A stretch of DNA of 64,000 nucleotides from an uncultured Pelagibacteraceae bacterium (GTDB lineage: Bacteria > Pseudomonadota > Alphaproteobacteria > Pelagibacterales > Pelagibacteraceae), in assembly GCA_902618695.1 (NCBI GenBank), contig CACNCB010000001.1:248001-312000 (forward strand). The letters are read 5' to 3'. The position numbers and the translations under genes were made by a program. How positions within the stretch are numbered: position 1 is the stretch's first letter; the number at the start of each line of letters is the position of its first letter. This document shows, one piece after another, positions 18,765 to 28,639 of the stretch. The notes under the pieces are model-generated. The model did not search any database, was not told the origin of the DNA, and saw only the letters and a list, made by a program, of their open reading frames with translations.

Positions 18765-19674
18765 TTTGAGTAAATGCTTCTGCAAATTTTTCAGCTTCAA
18801 AAATTTGTAAATCATCCTCTTTTTCTCCTAATCCAAGTGCAATAATTGGTAGTTTATATTTCTTAGCAACAGCTAGAAGAATACCTCCTTTTGCTGTGCC
18901 ATCTAATTTTGTCATAATAAGACCTGTTATTGGAATAATTTTATTAAATTCTTCAACTTGATTAATAACATTTTGCCCCGAAGTCGCGTCCAAAACTAAA
19001 ATAACATCATGTGGAGCATCAGGTTCAATTTTTTTAGTAACGTTTGCAATTTTTTTATATTCCTCCATCAAATTTTTTTTATTTTGTAATCTTCCAGCTG
19101 TATCAATTAAAACTTGGTCAAAATTATTGTTTAATGCTTCATCAATAGCCTTATAAGCGACTGATGCAGGATCAGAACCTTGAGATGATTTTGTAATTTG
19201 AACATCAACTTTGTTTGCCCAATTTTCTAGTTGTTCTATAGCTGCTGCTCTAAAAGTATCTGATGCAGCTAGCATTACCTTGTTTCCATTACCCTTTAAT
19301 ATTTTGCTTATTTTTCCAATAGTAGTTGTCTTTCCAACACCATTGACACCTGAAATTAATGTTGCATTTAATTTTTCTTTTTTTTTGAAGAATTCAATAT
19401 TTTCTAAAGGTTTCATAATTGAAATAATATAATTTTTTAAAATATTATTTATTTCGTCGGTTAAATCTTTATTGGGATCAATTTTTGTTAGAGAAATTAT
19501 TTCTCTTATTTCTGAAGCAGAAACAATACCAACATCTGATTGAATTAAGTAATCTTCAATTTTGTCTAGTGTTTTGTCATCAATCTCTTTTTTTACAACT
19601 ATATCTCTTAAACCTGTTGTAAAAGCCGAGGCACTTTTTTTAAAACCTGATTTAAATTTTTCAAAAATTCCCAT
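18757..19674 (-). CDS. ftsY: signal recognition particle receptor FtsY
   Basis: This is the SRP receptor GTPase, 305 residues, with an NG domain and only a short basic N-terminus instead of the long acidic A domain of E. coli FtsY. The GTPase motifs are GVNGVGKTTTIGK (G1), DTAGRLQ (G3) and TKLDGTAKGG (G4/G5). It receives ribosome-nascent chain complexes from Ffh at the inner membrane. Its start overlaps the dapF stop by one base (TAATG), so dapF-ftsY is an operon. Ffh is encoded divergently about 1 kb away. Confidence 0.95.
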   Translation of the reverse strand: MGIFEKFKSGFKKSASAFTTGLRDIVVKKEIDDKTLDKIEDYLIQSDVGIVSASEIREIISLTKIDPNKDLTDEINNILKNYIISIMKPLENIEFFKKKEKLNATLISGVNGVGKTTTIGKISKILKGNGNKVMLAASDTFRAAAIEQLENWANKVDVQITKSSQGSDPASVAYKAIDEALNNNFDQVLIDTAGRLQNKKNLMEEYKKIANVTKKIEPDAPHDVILVLDATSGQNVINQVEEFNKIIPITGLIMTKLDGTAKGGILLAVAKKYKLPIIALGLGEKEDDLQIFEAEKFAEAFTQIN

Positions 19675-20498
19675 TAAATTTTAAAATTTATCTCCTCAAT
19701 ATCTGAAACTGGTCCTTTCATATGAATACTATTGTTTTCATCAATTGAAATTGTCAATCTACCTGTAGAAAATTCAATATCCACTTTATCATTTACCAGT
19801 CCGTTTTGTTTTGCGGCAAAAGCTGTTGCGCAAGCTGCAGTTCCACAAGCTTTGGTAAGTCCAGCTCCTCTTTCCCACACTCTAACTTTTATCAATTCTT
19901 TATTAACAACAGTTGCTAAAGTAACATTACATTTTTCTGGAAATAGTGAGTGGGTTTCAATCTTTGGTCCAATTTTTTCAATTTCAAAATTTTCGTTATT
20001 ATCAACAAAAAAAACTACATGTGGGTTTCCAACATTTACAGCAGTTCCACCAGAAAATTCGTTATTATTTTTGTCATTAATTTTAATTCCTAAATTATTC
20101 GTATTTAATTCTTTAGACAACGGAATCTCATCCCATTTTGTTTTTGCAGCACCTATTTCTGTAGAAACCATTTTTTCTCCAACAATATTTGATTTTAATT
20201 TGCCAGATAAAGTTGTTAGGACAATTTCTCTTTTGTTATTTTCTTTGCCTAATAAATCAGCAATACATCGCGTACCATTTCCACACGCACCAGACATACC
20301 TCCATCTGAATTATAAAATTCTAGTGAAGCATCTGAAATATCATTTTTTTTAATCAATATTAGTTGGTCACAACCAATAAATTTTCTGTCACAAATCTTT
20401 ATTATTTGCTCTTTCGTCAAATTTGTAATTGTTTGCCTATTATCTATGATGACAAAATCATTACCTAAACCGTCCATTTTAAAAGCTTTAATATCCAT
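19674..20498 (-). CDS. dapF: diaminopimelate epimerase
   Basis: This enzyme converts LL- to meso-diaminopimelate for lysine and peptidoglycan synthesis, 274 residues. Both catalytic cysteines are in their expected motifs: GACGNGTRC and KACGTAACATA. The N-terminus (KMDGLGNDFVIID) is typical. It is the first gene of the dapF-ftsY minus-strand operon, divergent from ffh; the 160-bp gap between them holds the ffh leader. Confidence 0.95.
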   Translation of the reverse strand: MDIKAFKMDGLGNDFVIIDNRQTITNLTKEQIIKICDRKFIGCDQLILIKKNDISDASLEFYNSDGGMSGACGNGTRCIADLLGKENNKREIVLTTLSGKLKSNIVGEKMVSTEIGAAKTKWDEIPLSKELNTNNLGIKINDKNNNEFSGGTAVNVGNPHVVFFVDNNENFEIEKIGPKIETHSLFPEKCNVTLATVVNKELIKVRVWERGAGLTKACGTAACATAFAAKQNGLVNDKVDIEFSTGRLTISIDENNSIHMKGPVSDIEEINFKI

Positions 20499-20539
20499 AT
20501 ATAGATATTTAACTTATTTATTGACTTTTTGAACCTCTA

Positions 20540-20658
20540 TTATAGGTTGTTGCCGTTTCCGCAAAAACATTAACTTTGCGGTGTCTTTGGAAACAAAGAG
20601 ATCGACACTAGTCAGCGAGGGTTCGCCCACTAGTGCGTTACTGCTATGCGTAATAAAT
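20540..20658 (+). ncRNA. candidate structured leader RNA of ffh
   Basis: Three consecutive hairpins lie just upstream of ffh. CCGCAAA/TTTGCGG (20559-20581) has a 9-nt loop. TCTTTG-GAAA-CAAAGA (20584-20599) has a GNRA tetraloop. CACTAGT/ACTAGTG (20606-20635) encloses GGG-TTCG-CCC with a UUCG tetraloop and a 6-nt bulge. Stable tetraloops in so GC-rich a block inside an AT-rich genome point to a folded RNA, most likely a cis-regulatory 5' leader. It does not match the SRP RNA core. It may already be catalogued as a SAR11 leader motif; this was not checked. Confidence 0.65.
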
Positions 20659-22017
20659 ATGTTTGAAAATTTAACAAATAAATTTGAAGAAATTTTTTCT
20701 TCTCTAAAAAAGGCACCTTCACTTGATGAAGCTCAAGTAGATGAAGGTTTAAGAGGTATTAGGCAAGCCTTACTTGAAGCAGATGTCTCTTTGGATGTTG
20801 CAAAAGATTTTATTGAAAAAGTTAAGCCAAAAGCATTAGGCCAAGAGATAATAAGGTCTACCTCTCCTGGGGATATGGTTGTTAAAATTGTTTATGATGA
20901 GCTTGTAGACTTATTAGGTGCAACAAATAATGAGATAAACTTAAATGCAGTACCGCCTGTGCCAATGATGTTAGTTGGGTTACAAGGTTCTGGAAAAACA
21001 ACAACAACAGCAAAATTAGCAAAATTTTTAGAAAATAATAAAAAGAAAAAAGTAATGATGGTCAGTCTAGATATTTACAGACCAGCTGCACAAGAACAAC
21101 TTAGATCTTTAGGAGAACAAAATAATATTTTAACTTTACCTGTTATAGAAGGTCAGCAACCTGCTGATATTTGTAGAAGAGCAATAAGTGCCGCTAATTT
21201 AAATGGAGCTGAAATAATTTTATTTGATACTGCTGGTAGAACTCAAATTGATTTACAAATGATGAGTGAGATTAAGCAAATTGAAGCTGTCATTAATCCA
21301 ACAGAAACTTTCTTAGTTGCAGACTCTTTAACAGGTCAAGTTGCAGCCTCAGTGGCAAAAGAATTTAAAAATACAGTTAATTTATCTGGAATTATTTTAA
21401 CTAGGGCTGATGGTGATGCAAGAGGTGGAGCTGCAGTGAGCATGAAATATGTTTCAAACGTTCCAATTAAATTTTTAGGTATAGGAGAAAAAATAGATAA
21501 TCTTGAAGTATTTCATCCTGATAGAATTGCAAACAGAATACTTGGAATGGGAGATATCGTATCTCTTGTAGAAAAAGCTGCACAAGATTTAGGTGAAGAG
21601 AATATTAAAAAAGCAGAGGAAAATTTAAAAAAGGGTCAATTTTCAATGGAAGATTATTTATCTCAATTAAGACAAATGAAAAAAATGGGTGGTATTGAAG
21701 GAATTATGTCTTTTATGCCAGGAGTATCTAAAATTAAATCTCAAATGGACTCTGCAGGTATTGATGAAAGTATAATATCAAAAAATGAAGCTATTATTCT
21801 ATCAATGACAAAAAAAGAAAGAGAGAATCCAAAAATAATAGATGGTTCAAGAAAAAAAAGAATTGCTAATGGCTCTGGGACAGATCCAGCCACTATCAAT
21901 AAATTGCTTAAGCAGTTTAAAATGATGTCTGAAATGATGAAAAAGATGTCAAAAGGAAATCTGAAAGGTATGTCAGATAAAGGTATACCGCCAGAGCTAT
22001 TTAACCAATTAAAGTAA
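20659..22017 (+). CDS. ffh: signal recognition particle protein Ffh
   Basis: This is the SRP54 homologue that binds SRP RNA and signal sequences. It starts at ATG 20659 ([13 protein letters not shown]), 452 residues; the GTG at 20581 in the ORF track reads through the structured leader and is rejected. The N and G domains show [20 protein letters not shown] and [10 protein letters not shown]. The C-terminal M domain is Met-rich ([26 protein letters not shown]). It heads the ffh-rpsP-trmD-rplS operon, a common bacterial order. Confidence 0.96.
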   Translation: MFENLTNKFEEIFSSLKKAPSLDEAQVDEGLRGIRQALLEADVSLDVAKDFIEKVKPKALGQEIIRSTSPGDMVVKIVYDELVDLLGATNNEINLNAVPPVPMMLVGLQGSGKTTTTAKLAKFLENNKKKKVMMVSLDIYRPAAQEQLRSLGEQNNILTLPVIEGQQPADICRRAISAANLNGAEIILFDTAGRTQIDLQMMSEIKQIEAVINPTETFLVADSLTGQVAASVAKEFKNTVNLSGIILTRADGDARGGAAVSMKYVSNVPIKFLGIGEKIDNLEVFHPDRIANRILGMGDIVSLVEKAAQDLGEENIKKAEENLKKGQFSMEDYLSQLRQMKKMGGIEGIMSFMPGVSKIKSQMDSAGIDESIISKNEAIILSMTKKERENPKIIDGSRKKRIANGSGTDPATINKLLKQFKMMSEMMKKMSKGNLKGMSDKGIPPELFNQLK

Positions 22018-22031
22018 AAAAAGGAGAACAA

Positions 22032-22454
22032 ATGTTAAAATTAAGATTATCAAGAGGTGGAACAAAAAAACGTCCTGTTTATAAGGTTGTTGTTGCCGAC
22101 AGTCGTTTTGCAAGAGATGGAAGATTTATAGAGAAGGTTGGTTTCTTTAACCCTTTATTACCAAAAGAGAAAAAAGAAAGAGTGGGCCTAGAAGCTGAGA
22201 GAATAAAATATTGGCTTGGTCAAGGCGCTAAACCTACAACTAGAGTAGCAAGAATTTTAGGTGAGAACGAATTAATGCCTATGCCTGCTAATGGAAATAA
22301 TCCAATTAAAGCAGTACCAAAAAAAGAGAGAAATAAAAAAGAAGAGGATAATAAAGAAGCTCCTAAAGCAGAAGCAGCACCTAAAGCAGAAGCAGCTCCT
22401 AAAGCAGAAGCAGCACCTAAAGCAGAAGCAGCTCCAGCTGAGGAAAAAAAATAA
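22032..22454 (+). CDS. rpsP: ribosomal protein S16 with repeat tail
   Basis: This is a small-subunit ribosomal protein; residues 1 to about 90 are a normal S16 ([20 protein letters not shown]). The total of 140 residues is longer than the typical 80-90. The extra C-terminus is Lys/Glu-rich and then four tandem APKAEA repeats. The repeats are encoded by 18-bp units (22359-22430) whose first codons alternate GCT/GCA. A similar tail is found on L19 two genes downstream. SD AAGGAG precedes the start. Confidence 0.93.
   Translation: MLKLRLSRGGTKKRPVYKVVVADSRFARDGRFIEKVGFFNPLLPKEKKERVGLEAERIKYWLGQGAKPTTRVARILGENELMPMPANGNNPIKAVPKKERNKKEEDNKEAPKAEAAPKAEAAPKAEAAPKAEAAPAEEKK
22359..22430 (+). repeat. 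18-bp tandem repeat, four units, in rpsP tail
   Basis: Four in-frame units of GC(T/A)CCTAAAGCAGAAGCA encode APKAEA. Alternation of GCT and GCA implies duplication of a 36-bp pair. A 25-bp stretch overlapping the first unit (22354-22378) recurs exactly in rplS (23611-23635). Confidence 0.9.
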
Positions 22455-22468
22455 TTTAAAAATTATTT

Positions 22469-23155
22469 ATGTGGCAAGCTCAAGTATTTACCCTTTATCC
22501 AGAAGTTTTTCCTGGTCCTTTATCTAGAGGACTTTATGGAAAAGCTTTATCTAATGATTTGTGGAAACTTAAAGTTGTAAATATAAGAGACTCAGCTGAT
22601 GATAAACATAAAACTGTAGATGATACACCATATGGAGGTGGCTCAGGAATGTTGTTAAAAGCAGATGTTCTTGCAAAGTCTTTAGATGAAAATAGAAATG
22701 AGAATGAAAGAATTTTATATCTGTCACCAAAAGGAAAACAATTTGATCAAAATTTAGCCAAAGAACTAGCTAATGAAAAATCTCTGTCTATAATTTGTGG
22801 TCACTTCGAGGGTGTAGATGAGAGAATACTTTCAACAAGAAACATTGAAGAAGTTAGTATTGGAGATTATGTTTTATCTGGTGGGGAGTCAGCAGCATAT
22901 GTATTGATAGATAGTATTTTAAGATTACTGCCAGGTGTTTTGGGAAATGAAAACTCTAAATTAGATGAAACCTTTGAAAATGGCCTTCTAGAGTATCCTC
23001 AATATACAAAACCTCAGATTTGGGAGGAAAAAGCTGTGCCAGATGTACTATTATCAGGGGATCATAATAAAATTAAACACTGGCGTTTATCTCAATCAGA
23101 GGCTATAACACGCGACCGAAGACCAGATTTATGGGAAAAATATAAGAAGAATTAA
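22469..23155 (+). CDS. trmD: tRNA (guanine37-N1)-methyltransferase
   Basis: This SPOUT-fold methyltransferase makes m1G37 in tRNAs to prevent frameshifting, 228 residues, matching family length. Motifs seen are [21 protein letters not shown] and [11 protein letters not shown] (trefoil-knot SAM site), then the C-terminal [10 protein letters not shown]. In E. coli, rimM lies between rpsP and trmD; here it is missing from that place. The gene starts 14 bp after rpsP, with no strong SD visible. Confidence 0.95.
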   Translation: MWQAQVFTLYPEVFPGPLSRGLYGKALSNDLWKLKVVNIRDSADDKHKTVDDTPYGGGSGMLLKADVLAKSLDENRNENERILYLSPKGKQFDQNLAKELANEKSLSIICGHFEGVDERILSTRNIEEVSIGDYVLSGGESAAYVLIDSILRLLPGVLGNENSKLDETFENGLLEYPQYTKPQIWEEKAVPDVLLSGDHNKIKHWRLSQSEAITRDRRPDLWEKYKKN

Positions 23156-23171
23156 TTTGATAAATATTAAC

Positions 23172-23729
23172 ATGAAAACAATTGAAGAAATAAATCAGCA
23201 TAACGTAAAAAAAATACTTTCAGAGAAAAAAATTCCTGAATTTTATCCTGGTGATGTTGTTAAAGTTGGTGTGAGAATTACAGAAGGTAAAAAGGAAAGA
23301 ATTCAGTATTTTGAGGGAGTATGTATCGCTAAGAAAAGTAGAGATCTAAACTCGTCTTTTACAGTCAGAAAAATTTCTTTTGGTGAAGGTGTTGAGAGAA
23401 CTTTTCCTTTATATGGAACATTAATTGACTCAATCAAAGTAATAAGATCTGGTAAAGTTAGAAGAGCTAAACTTTATTATCTAAGAGACCGAACTGGTAA
23501 ATCAGCAAGAATTGCAGAAAAAATTAGAAAAAAAATTGGAATTGATATCGATGTAAAACCAGAGACAGTTACAGAGGAAAATGTAGCTCCAGCAACAGAA
23601 GCTCTTAAGGAAGAAGCTCCTAAAGCAGAAGCAGCTCCATCAGTAGAGGCTCCTAAGGAAGAAGCACCTAAAGCAGAAGAGGCTTCTAAAGCAGAACAAA
23701 AATCAGAAAGCCCTAAAGAAAAAAAATAA
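23172..23729 (+). CDS. rplS: ribosomal protein L19 with repeat tail
   Basis: This large-subunit ribosomal protein is 185 residues from ATG 23172; the TTG at 23157 in the ORF track would add five residues not expected for L19. Residues 1 to about 115 are normal L19 ([31 protein letters not shown]). The remaining roughly 65 residues are an Ala/Pro/Lys/Glu tail ([20 protein letters not shown]) resembling that of S16 and sharing DNA with it. It is the last gene of the ffh-rpsP-trmD-rplS unit, 11 bp before leuC. Confidence 0.93.
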   Translation: MKTIEEINQHNVKKILSEKKIPEFYPGDVVKVGVRITEGKKERIQYFEGVCIAKKSRDLNSSFTVRKISFGEGVERTFPLYGTLIDSIKVIRSGKVRRAKLYYLRDRTGKSARIAEKIRKKIGIDIDVKPETVTEENVAPATEALKEEAPKAEAAPSVEAPKEEAPKAEEASKAEQKSESPKEKK

Positions 23730-23740
23730 TTTTTTTTTCA

Positions 23741-25144
23741 ATGTCTACAACACTTTACGATAAAATTTGGAACGATCACTTAGTTGATCAACAGGAAGAT
23801 GGTACATCCTTACTTTTTGTAGATAGACATTTAATTCACGAAGTAACAAGTCCACAAGCTTTTGAAGGACTACGAAATTCTAAAAGGAAAGTGAGACATC
23901 CAAATTTAACTTTAGCAGTTGCAGATCATAACGTTCCAACTACAGATAGAACAAAAGGTATTTCTGATCAGGAGTCAAAAATTCAAGTTGATACATTAGA
24001 AGCAAATTGTAAAGAATTTGGTGTACAATTATTTGGTATGGATGATAAGAGACAAGGTATCGTTCATATAATTGGACCCGAGCAAGGTTTTACTCAGCCA
24101 GGTACAGTTATTGTTTGTGGAGATAGTCATACAGCTACACACGGAGCGTTTGGAGCTTTAGCATTTGGAATAGGAACTTCAGAGGTTGAGCACGTGTTAG
24201 CTACTCAAACACTAGTCCAAAAGAAGGCTAATAATTTTCGGATTAATGTAAATGGAAAACTTCCTCTAGGTGTTACTTCTAAAGATGTAATACTTCAAAT
24301 AATTGGAAAAATTGGTACTGCTGGTGGAACAGGATGTGTTGTAGAATACGCTGGAGATTTAATTAGATCTTTAACAGTCGAGCAAAGAATGACAATCTGT
24401 AATATGACAATTGAAGGTGGCGCAAGAGCAGGATTAATTGCACCTGATGAAAAAATTTTTGAATATTTAAAAGGCAAACCAATGTCTCCAAAAGATGAAA
24501 ATTGGGAGAAAGCTGTAAATTATTGGCAAACTTTAAAAACAGATACTGGTGCAAGTTTTGATAAAGAAATTAGTTTAAATGCAGATGAAATTTTACCTAT
24601 GATTACATGGGGCACATCACCTCAAGATGTAATTACAATTGATGGAAAAATTCCTAATCCTGACAATGAGTCGGATCAGGATAAAAAGAACTCAATTGAA
24701 AGAGCTCTTAACTATATGGGTTTAAAGCCTGACATGGCAGCTACAGATATAAAAATAGATAAGGTATTTATTGGTAGTTGTACTAATGGCAGAATTGAAG
24801 ATTTAAGAGAAGCAGCAAAAATTTTAAAGGATAAAAAAATTTCCTCACATGTAAATGCTATCGTGGTTCCAGGCTCTGGTTTAGTAAAAGAGCAAGCAGA
24901 ACAAGAAGGATTAGATAAAATTTTTGTTAGCTCAGGCTTCGAATGGAGAGAACCCGGTTGTTCTATGTGTTTAGCGATGAATGCCGATAAATTAAAACCT
25001 GAAGAAAGATGTGCTTCTACATCAAACAGAAATTTTGAAGGCAGACAAGGACGAGGTGGAAGAACACATTTAGTTAGTCCTGGGATGGCAGCTGCCGCCG
25101 CTATATCAGGCAATCTTGACGATGTAAGAAAGTATGAAAATTAA
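23741..25144 (+). CDS. leuC: 3-isopropylmalate dehydratase large subunit
   Basis: This is an aconitase-family enzyme of leucine biosynthesis, isomerising 2- to 3-isopropylmalate, 467 residues. The 4Fe-4S ligands are visible: Cys in [13 protein letters not shown] and the pair in [11 protein letters not shown]. The substrate-type motif [13 protein letters not shown] is intact. It abuts leuD with no gap (stop TAA followed directly by ATG), consistent with heterodimer formation. Confidence 0.96.
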   Translation: MSTTLYDKIWNDHLVDQQEDGTSLLFVDRHLIHEVTSPQAFEGLRNSKRKVRHPNLTLAVADHNVPTTDRTKGISDQESKIQVDTLEANCKEFGVQLFGMDDKRQGIVHIIGPEQGFTQPGTVIVCGDSHTATHGAFGALAFGIGTSEVEHVLATQTLVQKKANNFRINVNGKLPLGVTSKDVILQIIGKIGTAGGTGCVVEYAGDLIRSLTVEQRMTICNMTIEGGARAGLIAPDEKIFEYLKGKPMSPKDENWEKAVNYWQTLKTDTGASFDKEISLNADEILPMITWGTSPQDVITIDGKIPNPDNESDQDKKNSIERALNYMGLKPDMAATDIKIDKVFIGSCTNGRIEDLREAAKILKDKKISSHVNAIVVPGSGLVKEQAEQEGLDKIFVSSGFEWREPGCSMCLAMNADKLKPEERCASTSNRNFEGRQGRGGRTHLVSPGMAAAAAISGNLDDVRKYEN

Positions 25145-25750
25145 ATGCAAAAATTTAATAAATTAAAGAGTATTCCAGCTTATCTTCCAATAGTTAATAT
25201 TGATACGGATATGATAATTCCAAAACAATTTTTAAAAACAATAAAAAGAACAGGACTTGGGAAAAATTTGTTTTTTGAAATGCGATATGACGACCAAGGA
25301 AAAGAAATCAACGATTTTGTGTTAAACAATGATCCTTATAAACACTCAAAAATTTTAATTGCAGGAAAAAATTTTGGATGTGGATCATCAAGAGAACATG
25401 CTCCTTGGGCACTGTTAGATTTTGGTATTACCTGTGTAATAAGCTCAAGTTATGCAGATATTTTTTATAGCAATTGTTTTAAAAATGGAATTTTACCTAT
25501 AATCCTTGAAGAAGAAAAAATAAAAGAGCTATCTGAGTATGCAAATAGAAAAGAAGAAATCTATATTGATTTAAGTGAGGAAAAAATAGTTTATGGAAAT
25601 AATGAGCTAAAGTTTGAGATTGATCCGTTTAAAAAAAAGTGCTTGCTTGAGGGACTGGATGATATTGCTTTATCATTAAAAAAATCAGAAAAAATAGAAA
25701 AATTTGAAAATAATCTAAAAAACGAAAAACCTTGGGTGTTTAATGATTAA
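25145..25750 (+). CDS. leuD: 3-isopropylmalate dehydratase small subunit
   Basis: This is the swivel-domain partner of LeuC, 201 residues, typical length. Motifs: [14 protein letters not shown] at the N-terminus and [14 protein letters not shown]. It starts directly after leuC and overlaps leuB by 8 bp, which fits one leuCDB transcript. Confidence 0.96.
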   Translation: MQKFNKLKSIPAYLPIVNIDTDMIIPKQFLKTIKRTGLGKNLFFEMRYDDQGKEINDFVLNNDPYKHSKILIAGKNFGCGSSREHAPWALLDFGITCVISSSYADIFYSNCFKNGILPIILEEEKIKELSEYANRKEEIYIDLSEEKIVYGNNELKFEIDPFKKKCLLEGLDDIALSLKKSEKIEKFENNLKNEKPWVFND

Positions 25751-26849
25751 AGTAAAAAAAAGAAAAATATTATTATTACCCGGTGACGGTATCGGTCCAG
25801 AAGTTATTGCTGAAGTAAAAAAAATTATAAACTGGTTTAATGATAAAAAATCATTAGATTTTGAAATAGATCAAGAGCTTGTAGGCGGTTGTTCTTATGA
25901 TAAACATGGCACTCCAATTACTGATGAAGTATTTTATAAAGCTTTAGAGAGTGAGGTAATTATGTTAGGGGCAGTAGGTGGCCCTACATGGGACGGTTTA
26001 GAATTTTCAAAAAAACCTGAAAGAGCATTATTAAAACTTAGAAAGGAATTAAAATTATTTGCAAATTTAAGACCTGCAATTTGTTTTGAACAATTGGTAA
26101 GTGCTTCAACACTCAAACCAGAAGTAGTTTCAGGTTTAGACATAATGATAGTAAGAGAGTTAACGGGTGGTATATATTTTGGCGAACCTAGAGGAATAAA
26201 GCCAATTGAAAATGGTGAAAGAAAAGGAATTAATACTCATACATATACAACTAGTGAAATTACAAGAGTAGCTAGAGTTGCTTTTGATTTAGCAAGAAAA
26301 AGATCAAACAAAGTTACATCATGTGAAAAGTCAAATGTAATGGAAGCCGGACAATTGTGGAAAGAAGAAGTTAAAGAACTTCATGAAAAAGAATACAAAG
26401 ATGTAGAGTTAAGCCATATGTTAGCAGATAACTGCGCAATGCAACTTTTAAGAAACCCAAAGCAATTTGATGTAATTGTAACTGATAATTTATTTGGGGA
26501 TATGCTGTCTGATCAAGCTTCGATGTTAACTGGGTCTTTAGGACTTTTACCGTCAGCGTCTTTGGGTGCAAAAAATAAAGATGGTGAGATGAGAGCAATG
26601 TATGAGCCAATACATGGATCGGCTCCTGATATAGCTGGACAAGGTATTGCAAATCCAATTGCTTCTATTTTAAGTTTTGCTATGGCTTTAAGGTATTCTT
26701 TAGATCTTGATAAAGAAGCGGATATTTTAGAAAAGGCAGTTCAAGATGTTCTAAATGATGGTTTAAGAACAAAAGATATAATGTCAGATGGTATGAAAGA
26801 AACGTCTACTTCAGCAATGGGTGATGCGATAATTTCAAAATTGCAATAA
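25743..26849 (+). CDS. leuB: 3-isopropylmalate dehydrogenase
   Basis: This NAD-dependent oxidative decarboxylase of leucine synthesis has 368 residues. It shows [12 protein letters not shown] at the N-terminus, the isopropylmalate-binding Arg cluster ([14 protein letters not shown]), the metal-site segment [11 protein letters not shown] and the NAD-binding HGSAPDIAG. It overlaps leuD by 8 bp (ATGATTAA). Confidence 0.96.
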   Translation: MIKVKKRKILLLPGDGIGPEVIAEVKKIINWFNDKKSLDFEIDQELVGGCSYDKHGTPITDEVFYKALESEVIMLGAVGGPTWDGLEFSKKPERALLKLRKELKLFANLRPAICFEQLVSASTLKPEVVSGLDIMIVRELTGGIYFGEPRGIKPIENGERKGINTHTYTTSEITRVARVAFDLARKRSNKVTSCEKSNVMEAGQLWKEEVKELHEKEYKDVELSHMLADNCAMQLLRNPKQFDVIVTDNLFGDMLSDQASMLTGSLGLLPSASLGAKNKDGEMRAMYEPIHGSAPDIAGQGIANPIASILSFAMALRYSLDLDKEADILEKAVQDVLNDGLRTKDIMSDGMKETSTSAMGDAIISKLQ

Positions 26850-26875
26850 AACTAGAATTATTTTAAGGTTTAAAT

Positions 26876-28639
26876 ATGCCAAGTTATACAGCTCCAGTAA
26901 AAGACATGATGTTTCTCTTTGAAAAACTTAGAGATAATAAAAACTATAATGAACTGGAAAAATACAATGAAGTTAGTTCAGATCTAGTGAAAGATATTTT
27001 AGAGGAAGCAGCTAAGATAAATCAAAATTTAATTTTACCTCTTGCTAAATCAGGAGATGAAAATCCAGCAGTTTTAGAAAATGGTGTTGTCAGAACACCC
27101 CCAGGCTACAAAGAAGCGTATCAAAAGTATATTGAGGATGGTTGGACTTCTTTGTCTTGTGATCCAAAATATGGTGGTCAAGGAATGCCAAAAACAGTAA
27201 GTGCATTTTTTGATGAAATGCTATCTTCAGCAAGCTTATCATTTAAATTATATAGTGAGCTAAGTATTGGTGCTTATAATTGTATCAATCATCATGCCTC
27301 TGATGAAATAAAAAATAAATATTTACCAAAGATTGTTGAAGGTAAGTGGAGTGGTACAATGTGTTTAACAGAACCAGTCTGTGGTACTGACCTTGGCTTG
27401 TTAAAAACTAAAGCTATTAGACAATCAGATAATACTTATAAAATCAGTGGTCAAAAAATATTCATAACTTCAGGAGACCATGATTTAACCGAAAATATTA
27501 TTCACTTAGTTTTGGCAAGATCACCAGACTCCCCATCTGGTACTAAGGGAATTAGTTTATTTTTAGTTCCAAAATATATTGTAAACCAGGATGGTAGTAT
27601 TGGTCCAAGAAATGGAATTTCAACTGGATCAATTGAAAGTAAGATGGGTATTAAAGGTTCTGCAACTTGTGTTTTAAATTTTGATGACGCAACTGGTTAT
27701 ATGATTGGTAACAAAGATAAAGGTCTAAGTGCAATGTTCACAATGATGAATTTAGAGAGAATTGTTGTAGGCATTCAAGGTTTAGGTATTTCCGAAATTG
27801 CTTATCAAAACTCACTTTCTTACGCAAAAGAAAGAAAGCAAGGAAAAACAAATAATTCAAAATCTAATAATGGTGCAGATTTTATAATTGATCACGCAGA
27901 CATTAGAAGAACTTTACTTAATATGAAGTCAATAATTGAGGGTGAAAGAGCACTATGTTTTTGGCTTTCTCAACAAACAGAAGTAAGTCTTTATCATCCA
28001 GACGAAAAAATTAAACAAGCTGCTTTAGATTATGTTTCATTAATGACGCCAGTAGTTAAATCTCTTTTTACAGATTTAGCTATGGAAATTACCAACGATG
28101 CAATGCAGATACATGGAGGATACGGATATACTAAAGACCAAGGTATTGAACAATTATATCGAGATAATCGTATTACTCCAATCTACGAAGGAACAAATTC
28201 TGTACAGGCTGCAGATTTAGTATTTAGAAAATTATCCAACAAAAACGGCGATGTTATAAATAAGTTTTTGGAAATGATTAAATCTGAATGTGAGAGCAAA
28301 AATGAAAAAGTAAAAACATTTTCTAAAGAGCTAAACTATTACCTAGATATTTTGTCTAAATTTACAGACTGGATAAACGATAAAAACAAAATCGAAAAGG
28401 ATGATGTTAGCGCTGCAGCAAATGATTATTTAAAAAGTTTAGGCTATGTTTCAATTGCTTATGCTTGGATTAAAATGTTAGAGGTTAGTTTTAATGATTT
28501 TGATTCAAATAAAGAATTTTATAGTGATAAAATAAATACTGCTAAATTTTACTTTGATAAGGTATTACCTCGGGCTGAGTATCACTACAAATCAGCAATC
28601 TCAGGAAGCTCAAATATAATGAATTTTAAGTTTAATTAA
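26876..28639 (+). CDS. dmdC: acyl-CoA dehydrogenase, probable methylmercaptopropionyl-CoA dehydrogenase
   Basis: This FAD-dependent acyl-CoA dehydrogenase has 587 residues, the long ACAD subclass to which DmdC belongs. Motifs include TEPVCGTDLG and GTKGISLFLVPK (middle domain), MQIHGGYGYTKD and YEGTNSVQAAD (Glu expected to be the catalytic base). DmdC oxidises methylmercaptopropionyl-CoA in the DMSP demethylation route. The assignment rests on the neighbours dmdB and dmdA; without them it would be only an acyl-CoA dehydrogenase. It shares one base with dmdB (TAATG). Confidence 0.85.
   Translation: MPSYTAPVKDMMFLFEKLRDNKNYNELEKYNEVSSDLVKDILEEAAKINQNLILPLAKSGDENPAVLENGVVRTPPGYKEAYQKYIEDGWTSLSCDPKYGGQGMPKTVSAFFDEMLSSASLSFKLYSELSIGAYNCINHHASDEIKNKYLPKIVEGKWSGTMCLTEPVCGTDLGLLKTKAIRQSDNTYKISGQKIFITSGDHDLTENIIHLVLARSPDSPSGTKGISLFLVPKYIVNQDGSIGPRNGISTGSIESKMGIKGSATCVLNFDDATGYMIGNKDKGLSAMFTMMNLERIVVGIQGLGISEIAYQNSLSYAKERKQGKTNNSKSNNGADFIIDHADIRRTLLNMKSIIEGERALCFWLSQQTEVSLYHPDEKIKQAALDYVSLMTPVVKSLFTDLAMEITNDAMQIHGGYGYTKDQGIEQLYRDNRITPIYEGTNSVQAADLVFRKLSNKNGDVINKFLEMIKSECESKNEKVKTFSKELNYYLDILSKFTDWINDKNKIEKDDVSAAANDYLKSLGYVSIAYAWIKMLEVSFNDFDSNKEFYSDKINTAKFYFDKVLPRAEYHYKSAISGSSNIMNFKFN

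Noticed and set aside
20559-20650. SRP (4.5S) RNA gene upstream of ffh
   Set aside because: The conserved SRP RNA core around the GGAA loop (GGAAGGAAGCAG-like) is absent; the GAAA loop sits on a plain stem.
20581-20658. GTG-initiated N-terminal extension of Ffh in the ORF track
   Set aside because: The extra 26 residues do not resemble Ffh, and the DNA folds into strong hairpins. ATG at 20659 gives the normal N-terminus.
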